In this document: piece after piece, positions 12,423-19,804 of the stretch | How the letters are laid out: the number at the start of each line of letters is the position of its first letter | How positions within the stretch are numbered: position 1 is the stretch's first letter | Source: an uncultured Cardiobacterium sp. | GTDB taxonomy: Bacteria; Pseudomonadota; Gammaproteobacteria; Cardiobacteriales; Cardiobacteriaceae | DNA length: 26,791 bases | Direction of reading: 5' to 3' | Assembly: GCF_938028185.1 (NCBI RefSeq) | Contig: NZ_CALJAH010000185.1 | Span: 1 to 26,791, forward strand | Position numbers and translations under genes: made by a program | The notes under the pieces: model-generated | Database searches by the model: none | What the model was told of the DNA's origin: nothing | Seen by the model: only the letters and a program-made list of their open reading frames with translations

Positions 12423-14082
12423 ACTGCTTTTGTACATCGCGGCCGCCTTCATCGCCTTCCTGCTCTGGCAGAAATGGCAAATTGCCCACCTGCCACCCGC
12501 ACCGCCTCCAGCCAGCGCCAGCGTTCCCGCTGCGACTGATGTTCCTGTCAGCAACAACAACGGTGCTGACGTACCCGCAGCCAGCAGCAGTGGTGACGGC
12601 GACGTCCCCGGCGACAACCCGCAAGCCGCTGACAACGGCGCCATCATCCACGTCAAAACCGACGTCCTCGAACTGGACATTGCCAGCAAGGGCGGCACCA
12701 TCATCCGCGCCGACCTGCCCGCCTACCCCGAAACCAAAAACGGCGGCAAACCGCTCGCCCTGCTCCACACCGAAAACCCTGGCCGCTTCCTCCTGCAAAG
12801 CGGGCTGACCTCCAGCGACAGCAAAGCGCCGAGCCACCTTGACACCTTCAGCAGCACCGCCAGCAGCTACACCCTCGCTGACGGAGAGGACACCCTCGCC
12901 GTACCGCTCACCTGGCAAGAAAACGGCATCACCGTCAATAAAACCTACACCTTCAAGCGCGGTGCCTACGACTTCGCCCTCGAACAAAAAATCCAGAACG
13001 ACAGCGACAAAGCCTGGCGCGGCAACGCCTACCAACAATGGGTCTTCGGCCAGCCCGCACCGTCCAAAGGCCTCGGCCAAGTCGCCACCTTCACCGGCGC
13101 GGTGATGTCCTACGACGACGACCCCTACGAAAAAATCAAACTCGGCACCGCCTTTGAGACCCAAAGCCAGACCGGCTGGGTGGCGATGATCCAGCACTAC
13201 TTCCTCGGCGCCATCGTCCCGCCGCAAGGCCAGCCGCAGACTTTCTTCAGCAAAAACTACAACAACAGCAGCGACCACTACGCCGGTATCATCGGCGCCG
13301 CGAGCGAAGTCGCCCCCGGTGGCAGCACCAGCTTCACCAGCAAAATCTACATCGGCCCGAAAATCCAGCACGATCTGAAAGCCGTCGCTCCGAACCTCGA
13401 CAAAACCGTCGATTACGGCTTCCTCTTCATGATCGGCCAGCCGATGTTCTACGTCATCAACTTCATCCACGGCATCGTCCACAACTGGGGCTGGGCCATC
13501 ATCATCACCACCCTGCTCATCAAGCTGCTCTTCTTCGCCCCGTCCGCCTGGGCCTACAAATCCATGGCGAAAATGCGCCGCCTCGGCCCGGAAATGCAAC
13601 GCATCAAAGAGCGCTACGGCGATGACCGCCAGGCCGCCAGCATGGCGATGATGAAACTCTACAAAGACGAAAAAGTGAACCCGGCCAGCGGCTGCCTGCC
13701 GATGCTGCTGCAAATCCCCTTCTTCATCGCCTTCTACTGGGTGCTGGTCGAATCCGTCGAACTGCGCCACGCGCCGTGGCTCGGCTGGATACAAGACCTC
13801 TCAGCGATGGACCCCTACTACATCCTGCCGATCATCAACGCCGCGCTGATGTTCCTCCAGCAAAAACTCAACCCGCCGCCGCCGGATCCGACCCAGGCGA
13901 AAGTGATGATGATGCTGCCGCTCGTCTTCGGTGTGATGTTCATGTGGTTCCCCTCCGGCCTTGTCCTCTACTGGACGGTGAGCAACGCCTTCGGCATCGT
14001 CCAGCAATACATCATGAACAAACGCTACGGCGAACGGCAACCGGGACAACACCACCATCACGCCAAAGGAAACAAAGCCTGA
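12406..14082 (+). CDS. yidC: Membrane protein insertase YidC
   Basis: The 558-residue Gram-negative form of the Oxa1/Alb3 insertase, acting alone or with SecYEG. The first membrane helix (about 7-22) is followed by a low-complexity Pro/Ala/Ser/Asp linker and a large periplasmic beta domain (about 75-330). The conserved core then has WAIIITTLLIKLLFF (the groove carries Lys373 where E. coli has Arg), KSMAKMRRLGPEMQRIKERYGDDR, VNPASGCLPMLLQIPFF, DPYYILPI and WFPSGLVLYW. The C-terminus is short, basic and has a histidine run. The stop TGA overlaps the mnmE start. Confidence 0.97.
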   Translation: MKNNPKLLLYIAAAFIAFLLWQKWQIAHLPPAPPPASASVPAATDVPVSNNNGADVPAASSSGDGDVPGDNPQAADNGAIIHVKTDVLELDIASKGGTIIRADLPAYPETKNGGKPLALLHTENPGRFLLQSGLTSSDSKAPSHLDTFSSTASSYTLADGEDTLAVPLTWQENGITVNKTYTFKRGAYDFALEQKIQNDSDKAWRGNAYQQWVFGQPAPSKGLGQVATFTGAVMSYDDDPYEKIKLGTAFETQSQTGWVAMIQHYFLGAIVPPQGQPQTFFSKNYNNSSDHYAGIIGAASEVAPGGSTSFTSKIYIGPKIQHDLKAVAPNLDKTVDYGFLFMIGQPMFYVINFIHGIVHNWGWAIIITTLLIKLLFFAPSAWAYKSMAKMRRLGPEMQRIKERYGDDRQAASMAMMKLYKDEKVNPASGCLPMLLQIPFFIAFYWVLVESVELRHAPWLGWIQDLSAMDPYYILPIINAALMFLQQKLNPPPPDPTQAKVMMMLPLVFGVMFMWFPSGLVLYWTVSNAFGIVQQYIMNKRYGERQPGQHHHHAKGNKA

Positions 14083-15413
14083 TGGCCGCCCGCGACACCA
14101 TAGCCGCCATCGCAACGCCGCCCGGAACGGGCGGCGTTTCCATAATCCGCATCAGCGGACGCGACGCGCTCGCCATCGCCGCGCGCATCAGCGGCATTAC
14201 TCCGTCGCCGCGCCGCGCCACCCTCGCCCACATCCGCGACGCGCACGGCGACACCCTCGACCAGGCGCTCCTGCTCTACTACCCCGCGCCGCACTCCTAC
14301 ACCGGCGAAGACACCCTCGAAATCCAGGGACACGGCGGCATCGCCGTCACCCAGGCGGTGCTTGCCGCCGTGCTCGATGCAGGTGCGCGCCTCGCCGAGC
14401 CGGGCGAATACACCCGTCGCGCCTACCACAACGGCAAAATCGACCTTGCCCAGGCAGAAGCCATCGCTGACCTCATCAACGCCCGCTCACAAGCAGCAGT
14501 CAAAGCGGCAAACCGCTCGCTGCAAGGCGACTTCTCGCGCGAAACCGACGCTCTTGCCGCCGAGCTGCTCGCGCTGCGCACCTACATCGAAGCGGCGCTG
14601 GACTTCCCCGAAGAAGAAATCGACTACCTACAAGAAGGCGACATCACCGCCCGCCTGCAAGCGTGGGGCGGGCGTCTGCACGCCCTCTTGGCGCGCAGCC
14701 GGCAAGGGCGGCTGATGAACGACGGCATCAACCTCGTCATTGCCGGCAAACCGAACGCGGGCAAATCCAGCCTGCTGAACGCGCTCGTCGGCGAAGAACG
14801 CGCCATCGTCACCGCACAAGCAGGCACCACGCGCGACATCGTGCGCGAAACCGTGCTGATACACGGGATGCCGGTGAACATCCTCGACACCGCCGGCCTG
14901 CGCGAAGCGGACGACCTCATCGAACAAGAAGGCATCCGCCGCACCCGCCACGCGCTGAGCCAGGCCGACCTCATCCTACTGCTGCGCGACGGCAGCGCGC
15001 TCGATGACACCAGCGGCGACGAAGCCCTGCCCGCAAGCGTCCCGCTGCTGCTCGCCTACAACAAGGCCGACCAAACCCCGCCCGCCGTACAGGCACAACA
15101 CACGGACGGCCTCTGGCTCTCGGCAAAAACCGGCGCGGGCATCGACGCCCTGCGCGACGAAATCGCGCACAGGGTGGGGCGCGACGAGCGCGAAGAAAGC
15201 CCGTACATCGCCCGCGAACGCCACCTGCGCGCGCTGCAACAGGCAGAAGCGCATTACCACGACGCCCTCACCCAACTGCGCAGCACACAAAACGGCGAAC
15301 TCATCGCCGAAGAGCTGCGCCTTGCCCACGAAGCATTGGGCAGCATCACCGGCGCGGTCAGCAGCGACGACCTGCTCGGTCACATCTTTTCTTCCTTCTG
15401 CATCGGCAAATAG
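14082..15413 (+). CDS. mnmE: tRNA modification GTPase MnmE
   Basis: With MnmG this enzyme installs the aminomethyl-type group on wobble uridine 34 of certain tRNAs. The start at 14082 is chosen because MAARDTIAAIATPPGTGGVSI matches the family N-terminus closely when split at the ATG overlapping the yidC stop. The upstream in-frame extension lies inside yidC and is spurious. The 443 residues contain the folate-binding N-domain, G1 GKPNAGKS (222-229), G2 TT (249-250), G3 DTAG (269-272), G4 NKAD (327-330), SAKTG (347-351) and the catalytic C-terminal CIGK (440-443). Last gene of the rpmH cluster; mnmG is not in the window. Confidence 0.97.
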   Translation: MAARDTIAAIATPPGTGGVSIIRISGRDALAIAARISGITPSPRRATLAHIRDAHGDTLDQALLLYYPAPHSYTGEDTLEIQGHGGIAVTQAVLAAVLDAGARLAEPGEYTRRAYHNGKIDLAQAEAIADLINARSQAAVKAANRSLQGDFSRETDALAAELLALRTYIEAALDFPEEEIDYLQEGDITARLQAWGGRLHALLARSRQGRLMNDGINLVIAGKPNAGKSSLLNALVGEERAIVTAQAGTTRDIVRETVLIHGMPVNILDTAGLREADDLIEQEGIRRTRHALSQADLILLLRDGSALDDTSGDEALPASVPLLLAYNKADQTPPAVQAQHTDGLWLSAKTGAGIDALRDEIAHRVGRDEREESPYIARERHLRALQQAEAHYHDALTQLRSTQNGELIAEELRLAHEALGSITGAVSSDDLLGHIFSSFCIGK

Positions 15414-15420
15414 CGCCCAT

Positions 15421-15443
15421 AAAAAAGCCACGGCAAGCCGTGG
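15421..15443 (-). terminator. Second minus-strand terminator after the surface lipoprotein gene
   Basis: On the minus strand CCACGGC and GCCGTGG form a 7-bp stem with a 2-nt loop, followed by C and six T. It backs up the bidirectional terminator at 15469-15496. Confidence 0.6.
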
Positions 15444-15468
15444 TGCAATCTGCATAAATGCCGCTCGT

Positions 15469-15496
15469 AAAAAACGCCGGTTACCCGGCGTTTTTT
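15469..15496. terminator. Bidirectional terminator between mnmE and the lipoprotein gene
   Basis: AAAAAACGCCGG, loop TTAC, CCGGCGTTTTTT: a perfect symmetric stem with A/T tracts on both sides. It serves convergent transcription from mnmE (plus) and the lipoprotein gene (minus). Confidence 0.9.
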
Positions 15497-15509
15497 GTTG
15501 ACTAAGCGG

Positions 15510-16298
15510 TTACTGAATGTCGCCGCGCGTGCCGTGGAAGCCGATATATTCAACGGTGTCATCATTAGTGACAGTGCCAAGAATTTCTTCCGCGCCGTAC
15601 CCAAAGAATCTGGCATCGTATTCCATTGATTTTCCTACCGTACTGGCTTTACCTTCTATTTTGGCGCCATTACCATTGCCATTGCCAATCTTGGCCGGAT
15701 GCAAGGTGATGTTGCCGTAGCGGCTCAACCCTTGAATTTGTCCTTCGCCCTGTTTGGCACCGAAATCAACGTGATAGGTGAGCGTGCCACGGTCACTGAT
15801 GTCAAAGGCGACACCGTTATAGGTAGCCTTGCCGGAGGCCGGTATCTGCTCCGCCCGGGTCGCTACACCATAATGTCCAGCGGAAGCCCAAACGCCTTCT
15901 TCATGGGTGCGGGCGGTAAAAATGCCGCTACGGAAGCCCCGATAGCTGCGTACTGTCGCAGCGTCGTTGTCATTAGTATTCGCGAAATAGAAATTGCCGG
16001 GGAGAGAAGCAAAGCCGGCGGGCAGACTGCGTCCGTCAATGCGCATGGCGTCAGCAGTTGCATCCTGGATCGTTTTACCCGCGACGGTAAGGCGGAAAGG
16101 TTCAGGATCGCCTGACCAATTCATCGTATCAGAGGACACTTGACTGACCTCAAATGCCTGTTTTTCCTGGGCGGAAAGCTCATCGCGCGGGCTGTTTACA
16201 GCGCTGTTTACACTATTGTCATCGCCGCCACCACCACCACAGGCGGCGAGCAGGCAGGGAAGCAGTGCCAGTGCAAGAGTTTGGGGTAATATCTTCAT
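15510..16298 (-). CDS. Surface lipoprotein with TbpB/fHbp-like barrel domain
   Basis: A 262-residue lipoprotein: signal peptide ending LLAAC (lipidated Cys20) and a Gly-rich run straight after it, as in lipoproteins displayed by Slam translocons. The C-terminal half (about 150-262) has the repeating beta pattern of the TbpB/factor H-binding-protein barrel: KATYNGVAFD, GTLTYHVDFGAKQGEGQI, ITLHPAKI, KIEGKAS and YDARFFGYGAEEILGTV. The last segment is close to the FFG-x-x-A-E-E/M-x-G motif. A function in host-protein or metal binding is inferred only from the fold. No Slam or TonB-dependent receptor gene adjoins it. AAAGGA precedes the ATG. Base composition is more AT-rich than mnmE and ppk2. Confidence 0.78.
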   Translation of the reverse strand: MKILPQTLALALLPCLLAACGGGGGDDNSVNSAVNSPRDELSAQEKQAFEVSQVSSDTMNWSGDPEPFRLTVAGKTIQDATADAMRIDGRSLPAGFASLPGNFYFANTNDNDAATVRSYRGFRSGIFTARTHEEGVWASAGHYGVATRAEQIPASGKATYNGVAFDISDRGTLTYHVDFGAKQGEGQIQGLSRYGNITLHPAKIGNGNGNGAKIEGKASTVGKSMEYDARFFGYGAEEILGTVTNDDTVEYIGFHGTRGDIQ

Positions 16299-16441
16299 TT
16301 AATAAATCCTTTTTTTGTTGGATGGACAGGAAAGCGGGGCAATCGCCCCTCGCGAGAAATTATCATCCTTTTTCCGTCCGCCTGCCATAGGCGACGAGAT
16401 TTTTTCAGCAAAAGTCGCCGGTTGGCGACGGATCCTGCCCG

Positions 16442-16474
16442 TTTACATACACCATAGCGGGAGAGGTGTATGTA
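16442..16474. repeat. Palindrome of the TTTACATACACC family, interrupted by an element
   Basis: The TTTACATACACC arm (16442-16453) and GGTGTATGTA (16465-16474) form the same inverted repeat seen at 4209-4243. The last two bases of the second arm (AA) lie on the far side of the Correia-like element, at 16559-16560. Confidence 0.7.
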
Positions 16475-16558
16475 TAGCCAGCCACCGAAAGTTTCAGACA
16501 AGGCGCGTCGCTGAAGACAGTGCGCATTGTACGGCGCGGGTTTCGGTGGATGGCTATA
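16473..16558. repeat. Correia-like element, 86 bp, with reconstructable empty site
   Basis: The ends are TATAGCCAGCCACCGAAAG and the inverted TTTCGGTGGATGGCTATA. The core contains CAGACAAGGCGCGTCG, AAGACAGTGCGC and TTGTACGGCGC in Correia order. Deleting 16475-16558 leaves one TA and rebuilds the GGTGTATGTAAA arm of the neighbouring palindrome. It lies 19 bp past the ppk2 stop codon. Confidence 0.8.
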
Positions 16559-16577
16559 AATGGCAAGATTCGCCGCA

Positions 16578-17744
16578 TCAGCCGTGGTCAATCGCCGTGC
16601 GCAGTTTGGCGTTGTCCGTTTCGTACAGCGCCCCGGCGCGCACCACCAAGAGCGGGTCAATCGCGCCAATTTGCGCGTTGTCTTTTTCCTGATAGGGGAT
16701 GCGGCTCAGGACGTAGCGCATCGCGTTCAGCCGCGCGCGTTTTTTGCAGTTGGACTTGACCACAATCCACGGGCTTTCGGCGGTGTCGGTGTGGAAGAAC
16801 ATCGCCTCTTTCGCTGCGGTGTAGTCGTCCCATTTGTCCACCGAGGCTTTGTCCATCGGGCTTAATTTCCATTGTTTCAGCGGGTGCGCCTCGCGCTCCT
16901 TGAAGCGGCGGCGCTGTTCGTCCTGGCTGACGGAAAACCAGAATTTGATGAGGATGATGCCGCTGCGGACGAGGTTGCGCTCGAAATCCGGCACTTCGCG
17001 CATGAATTCGTCGTATTCGGCCGGGGTGCAGAAGCCCATGACGCGCTCGACCCCGGCGCGGTTGTACCAGCTGCGGTCAAACAGCACGATTTCGCCATGC
17101 GTGGGCAGGTGCTGCACGTAGCGCTGGAAGTACCACTGGCCGCGCTCGGCGTCGGTGGGTTTTTCAAGGGCGACCACGCGCGCGCCGCGCGGGTTGAGGT
17201 GCTCCATGAAGCGCTTGATGGTGCCGCCCTTGCCGGCGGCGTCGCGCCCTTCAAAGAGGATGACGATGCGCTGTCCGGTTTCTTTCACCCATTTTTGCAG
17301 TTTGAGCAGCTCGACTTGCAGGTGGTATTTCTGCTTTTCGTAGTTTTTGCGGCTCATCCGGTTTTTGTAGGGGTACACGCCTTCGCGCCAGCCTTCGACC
17401 AGTTCGTCATCCGGGCGCAACACGCCGTCTTCCGCCACCGGCGTGCTGTGGCGGAGGAACATCCGGTGCAGTTTTTCCAGATCGTCGGGCGAGAAGCTGG
17501 CGAGGACGGTATCGAGGTAGCTGCCCGGCTCGCCCATGCGGCCATCGGCGATGTCGCGGCTGATGATGTCACGCAGCGCTTCCGCCTGGCTGTCTTCGGC
17601 GCGCTGTGTTTTCGTGCTGATTTCATGGGCTTCCACCTGCGACGAGCCGGGTTTGCCAATCGGCTCAACGTCGATGATTTTTTCCATGACGGGCGCGGTG
17701 GCCTGGCGCGGCTTGCGGGCGGGGGATTTTTTCTCGGCTGTCAT
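16578..17744 (-). CDS. ppk2: Polyphosphate kinase 2 family protein
   Basis: This cytosolic enzyme transfers phosphate between polyphosphate and nucleotides, usually making ATP or GTP from the diphosphate. The 388-residue protein has a charged N-terminal extension (1-115) and a single PPK2 domain with Walker A GRDAAGKGGT (166-175), FMEHLNPRGARVVALEKPT, Walker B LFDRSWYNRAGVE (221-233) and the lid arginines around DEQRRRFKEREAHPLKQWKLS. KWDDYTAAKEAMF and SPWIVVKSNCKKRARLNAM follow. One-domain architecture suggests a class I enzyme, but nucleotide preference cannot be read. AAGGAGA precedes the ATG. Confidence 0.93.
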   Translation of the reverse strand: MTAEKKSPARKPRQATAPVMEKIIDVEPIGKPGSSQVEAHEISTKTQRAEDSQAEALRDIISRDIADGRMGEPGSYLDTVLASFSPDDLEKLHRMFLRHSTPVAEDGVLRPDDELVEGWREGVYPYKNRMSRKNYEKQKYHLQVELLKLQKWVKETGQRIVILFEGRDAAGKGGTIKRFMEHLNPRGARVVALEKPTDAERGQWYFQRYVQHLPTHGEIVLFDRSWYNRAGVERVMGFCTPAEYDEFMREVPDFERNLVRSGIILIKFWFSVSQDEQRRRFKEREAHPLKQWKLSPMDKASVDKWDDYTAAKEAMFFHTDTAESPWIVVKSNCKKRARLNAMRYVLSRIPYQEKDNAQIGAIDPLLVVRAGALYETDNAKLRTAIDHG

Positions 17745-17833
17745 AAAGTCTCCTTACAGTTTCAATGGATGATGGCGCGATATTAACCGCTAACGCGCCC
17801 GCACTCCAGCGCGGCGGCGGCTTTGCGGACGAT

Positions 17834-17863
17834 AAAAAGCCCCGCCGGGGCGGGGCGGGGCAA
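17834..17863 (-). terminator. GC-rich intrinsic terminator downstream of the four-Cys protein array
   Basis: On the minus strand GCCCCGC pairs with GCGGGGC across a C-rich loop and is followed by five T. It is about 150 bp beyond the stop at 18017, the nearest strong terminator for that gene. The stretch 17864-18016 shows no gene; it includes GCAACACCGTACAAG, a possible decayed Correia-like core. Confidence 0.6.
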
Positions 17864-18016
17864 TGACCGTTGCTTCAGGCTTTTTTCAACAGCCTTTGCT
17901 ACGGCAATGTTTGATTCAATTTTCTTTGCCCATACTGCGTGCGGTTGTTTCCATTGTTGCGCTGTTTCGGCAATGGTTTCGCAACACCGTACAAGACGAT
18001 ACTGCGACAAAGCGGT

Positions 18017-18475
18017 TTATTTATTTTTTTCCGGAGCTTTGCTCAATCCGCAAGCAATTTCTACCTGATTGTTCTTTTCGTCCAATTTGGCTTTTTCTGC
18101 CGAGAGGTCCGCATTCGGGTTGCCAATTTCTTTTTCCATCAGTGCAAGATTGGCTTCCATATCCATTTTTTCGACGACACATTTGCAGGCTTCTTTTTTG
18201 TCTTTACCTTCTTTGCTGGTGCATTCGTCGATAAAGGCTGTTTTTAATTCTTCCGGATGTTGGTGCAGTTTGGCCATGAATTTTTTGGCCAATGCTTCTT
18301 TGGTCGGTTTTTTGCCGCTGGCCTGTGCTTCGGCAATGACTTCCGGCAATATTTCGTTGCCGACTTTTTCAATCAGCGCATCAACTGCACTGGGGTTGCT
18401 GTTTGCTGCTGCAGCGGTGAGGTTGATACTGCTGAGCATCAGAGCGACAAGGGCGGATTTCAGGATGGTTTTCAT
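18017..18475 (-). CDS. Small secreted four-cysteine protein, paralogue 1
   Basis: A 152-residue exported protein of unknown function. The start is placed at the ATG at 18475, with CGGAG before it and a signal peptide (LKSALVALMLSSINLTAAAA). The mature part is helical and Lys/Glu-rich, with four cysteines: DEC, then CKC about 13 residues later, then ACG near the C-terminus. It is homologous to the two identical proteins upstream: alignable stretches include C-x-V-x-(E/D)-K-x-D and NLMEK-like/ALMEKEIGNP-like helices. Two disulfides in the periplasm are plausible (inference). It is separated from the next gene by a strong bidirectional hairpin. Confidence 0.75.
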   Translation of the reverse strand: MKTILKSALVALMLSSINLTAAAANSNPSAVDALIEKVGNEILPEVIAEAQASGKKPTKEALAKKFMAKLHQHPEELKTAFIDECTSKEGKDKKEACKCVVEKMDMEANLALMEKEIGNPNADLSAEKAKLDEKNNQVEIACGLSKAPEKNK

Positions 18476-18533
18476 GTGTACTCCGGTATTAGAGGCAATC
18501 AAGGGAAGGGGTTATGGCAGGACGGCAGAGACA

Positions 18534-18560
18534 ACAAAACCCCGCAGGGCGGGGTTTTGT
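18534..18560. terminator. Bidirectional terminator between paralogues 1 and 2
   Basis: ACAAAACCCCGC, loop AGG, GCGGGGTTTTGT: a 12-bp perfect stem with A and T tracts in the arms. It lies 10 bp past the stop of paralogue 2, just outside the 590-bp duplication. Confidence 0.85.
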
Positions 18561-18570
18561 CGGCGGGCAA

Positions 18571-19059
18571 TCAACCTTTTTTGCCAGTCATTTCTTTCAT
18601 GGCTTTTTCGGCGGCTTCTTTGGCGACTTTGATGTCAAGGTCGCAAGCCTTGTAATTTTCTTCGGTTTTGGCTTCCAGCGCCTTGACGGCTTCGGTTTGC
18701 TGGTTTTGCGGGTCAGCCATTTGTTTTTCCATCAGGTTGAATACGGCTTCATAGTCGGTTTTGTCGGTAACACACTGACAATTACTGGCTTTGTCTGCAC
18801 CGTAAAGGGTGGTGCAGTCTTCGGTACCGGCTTTTTTCATTTCGTCCTGGTTGGCACGCAGTTTTTCGACCAGTTTTTTACCAACGGATTCCGGGGTCGG
18901 TTTGCCACCGTCTTTCATCACTTCCTGCATGACTTCCAGTCCGATTTTTTGGCCAAGCTCCTGGGATTTTTTGCCCATGCCGACGTCTTGTGCGCTTGCA
19001 GCGAGGGTAACGCCTGCGAGAAGCAGGGCAGCCAGTGAGGTTTGCATCAGTTTTTTCAT
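18571..19059 (-). CDS. Small secreted four-cysteine protein, paralogue 2
   Basis: A 162-residue protein of unknown function. The start is the ATG at 19059, with AAAGG eight bases upstream; a GTG three codons earlier is less well placed. The signal peptide (QTSLAALLLAGVTLAASA) is cleaved before QDVG. The mature part is rich in Lys/Glu/Gln, predicted helical, and has four cysteines: EDC, NCQC and KACD. The motif VGKKLVEKLRANQDEMKKAG and the C-terminal run of KEAAEKAMKEM suggest amphipathic helices. Identical at DNA level to paralogue 3. Confidence 0.8.
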   Translation of the reverse strand: MKKLMQTSLAALLLAGVTLAASAQDVGMGKKSQELGQKIGLEVMQEVMKDGGKPTPESVGKKLVEKLRANQDEMKKAGTEDCTTLYGADKASNCQCVTDKTDYEAVFNLMEKQMADPQNQQTEAVKALEAKTEENYKACDLDIKVAKEAAEKAMKEMTGKKG

Positions 19060-19092
19060 GTGAGACACCTTTTGCTATGTGTAAACGGAACA

Positions 19093-19110
19093 TTCTCCGC
19101 AGCCGGAGAA
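19093..19110 (-). promoter_or_regulatory. 5' leader hairpin of paralogue 2
   Basis: TTCTCCG, loop, CGGAGAA: a perfect 7-bp stem 33 bp upstream of the start. A TACAAT -10-like word lies further upstream (minus strand of 19119-19124), so the hairpin should be in the 5' untranslated region. Repeated at 19685-19702. Confidence 0.45.
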
Positions 19111-19162
19111 CGCGGCAAATTGTAAGCGATTTGCCTGTTGCTACGGGAATTTTATTGAGCAA

Positions 19163-19651
19163 TCAACCTTTTTTGCCAGTCATTTCTTTCATGGCTTTTT
19201 CGGCGGCTTCTTTGGCGACTTTGATGTCAAGGTCGCAAGCCTTGTAATTTTCTTCGGTTTTGGCTTCCAGCGCCTTGACGGCTTCGGTTTGCTGGTTTTG
19301 CGGGTCAGCCATTTGTTTTTCCATCAGGTTGAATACGGCTTCATAGTCGGTTTTGTCGGTAACACACTGACAATTACTGGCTTTGTCTGCACCGTAAAGG
19401 GTGGTGCAGTCTTCGGTACCGGCTTTTTTCATTTCGTCCTGGTTGGCACGCAGTTTTTCGACCAGTTTTTTACCAACGGATTCCGGGGTCGGTTTGCCAC
19501 CGTCTTTCATCACTTCCTGCATGACTTCCAGTCCGATTTTTTGGCCAAGCTCCTGGGATTTTTTGCCCATGCCGACGTCTTGTGCGCTTGCAGCGAGGGT
19601 AACGCCTGCGAGAAGCAGGGCAGCCAGTGAGGTTTGCATCAGTTTTTTCAT
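19163..19651 (-). CDS. Small secreted four-cysteine protein, paralogue 3 (identical to 2)
   Basis: Same 162-residue protein as the gene at 18571-19059, with the same start choice, signal peptide and four cysteines. It carries its own copy of the leader hairpin and -10-like word, so each copy could be expressed alone. No terminator lies between the two copies, so read-through from this copy into paralogue 2 is likely. Two identical genes imply a dosage effect rather than divergence of function (inference). Its upstream region is shared with the divergent DUF2157 gene. Confidence 0.8.
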   Translation of the reverse strand: MKKLMQTSLAALLLAGVTLAASAQDVGMGKKSQELGQKIGLEVMQEVMKDGGKPTPESVGKKLVEKLRANQDEMKKAGTEDCTTLYGADKASNCQCVTDKTDYEAVFNLMEKQMADPQNQQTEAVKALEAKTEENYKACDLDIKVAKEAAEKAMKEMTGKKG

Positions 19652-19684
19652 GTGAGACACCTTTTGCTATGTGTAAACGGAACA

Positions 19685-19702
19685 TTCTCCGCAGCCGGAG
19701 AA
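19685..19702 (-). promoter_or_regulatory. 5' leader hairpin of paralogue 3
   Basis: Second copy of the TTCTCCG/CGGAGAA hairpin, in the same position relative to its gene. Confidence 0.45.
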
Positions 19703-19804
19703 CGCGGCAAATTGTAAGCGATTTGCCTGTTGCTACGGGAATTTTATTTTGTGCCTGCCGGGTTTTGCGTATCATGCACGGCAAAGTGTTACCGGAGAGT
19801 TTGT

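Larger units (their letters stand above)
18567..19748. repeat. Perfect tandem duplication, period 592 bp
   Basis: 18567-19156 and 19159-19748 read as identical over 590 bp, including the complete gene, its 5' hairpin and the upstream region. The junction 19157-19158 (GA) and the outer boundaries are where identity ends. Absence of any difference, even in non-coding sequence, indicates a very recent duplication or active homogenisation. Confidence 0.95.

Noticed and set aside
12235..13794. Minus-strand open frame of 519 codons opposite yidC
   Set aside because: yidC and yidD are unmistakable; the antisense translation is Val/Gly/Asp-rich without motifs.
13776..14081. Upstream in-frame extension of mnmE
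   Set aside because: It lies wholly within yidC in another frame, and the family N-terminus begins at 14082.
17783..18010. Minus-strand open frame of 75 codons between ppk2 and paralogue 1
   Set aside because: It reads through a GC-rich terminator, with no ribosome-binding site or recognisable feature.
17970..18015. Possible sixth Correia-like element (GCAACACCGTACAAGACG)
   Set aside because: Only a short core-like stretch; no TATAG/CTATA ends could be placed.
18567..19748. CRISPR-like array
   Set aside because: The repeat is a 592-bp gene duplication without short repeats and unique spacers.
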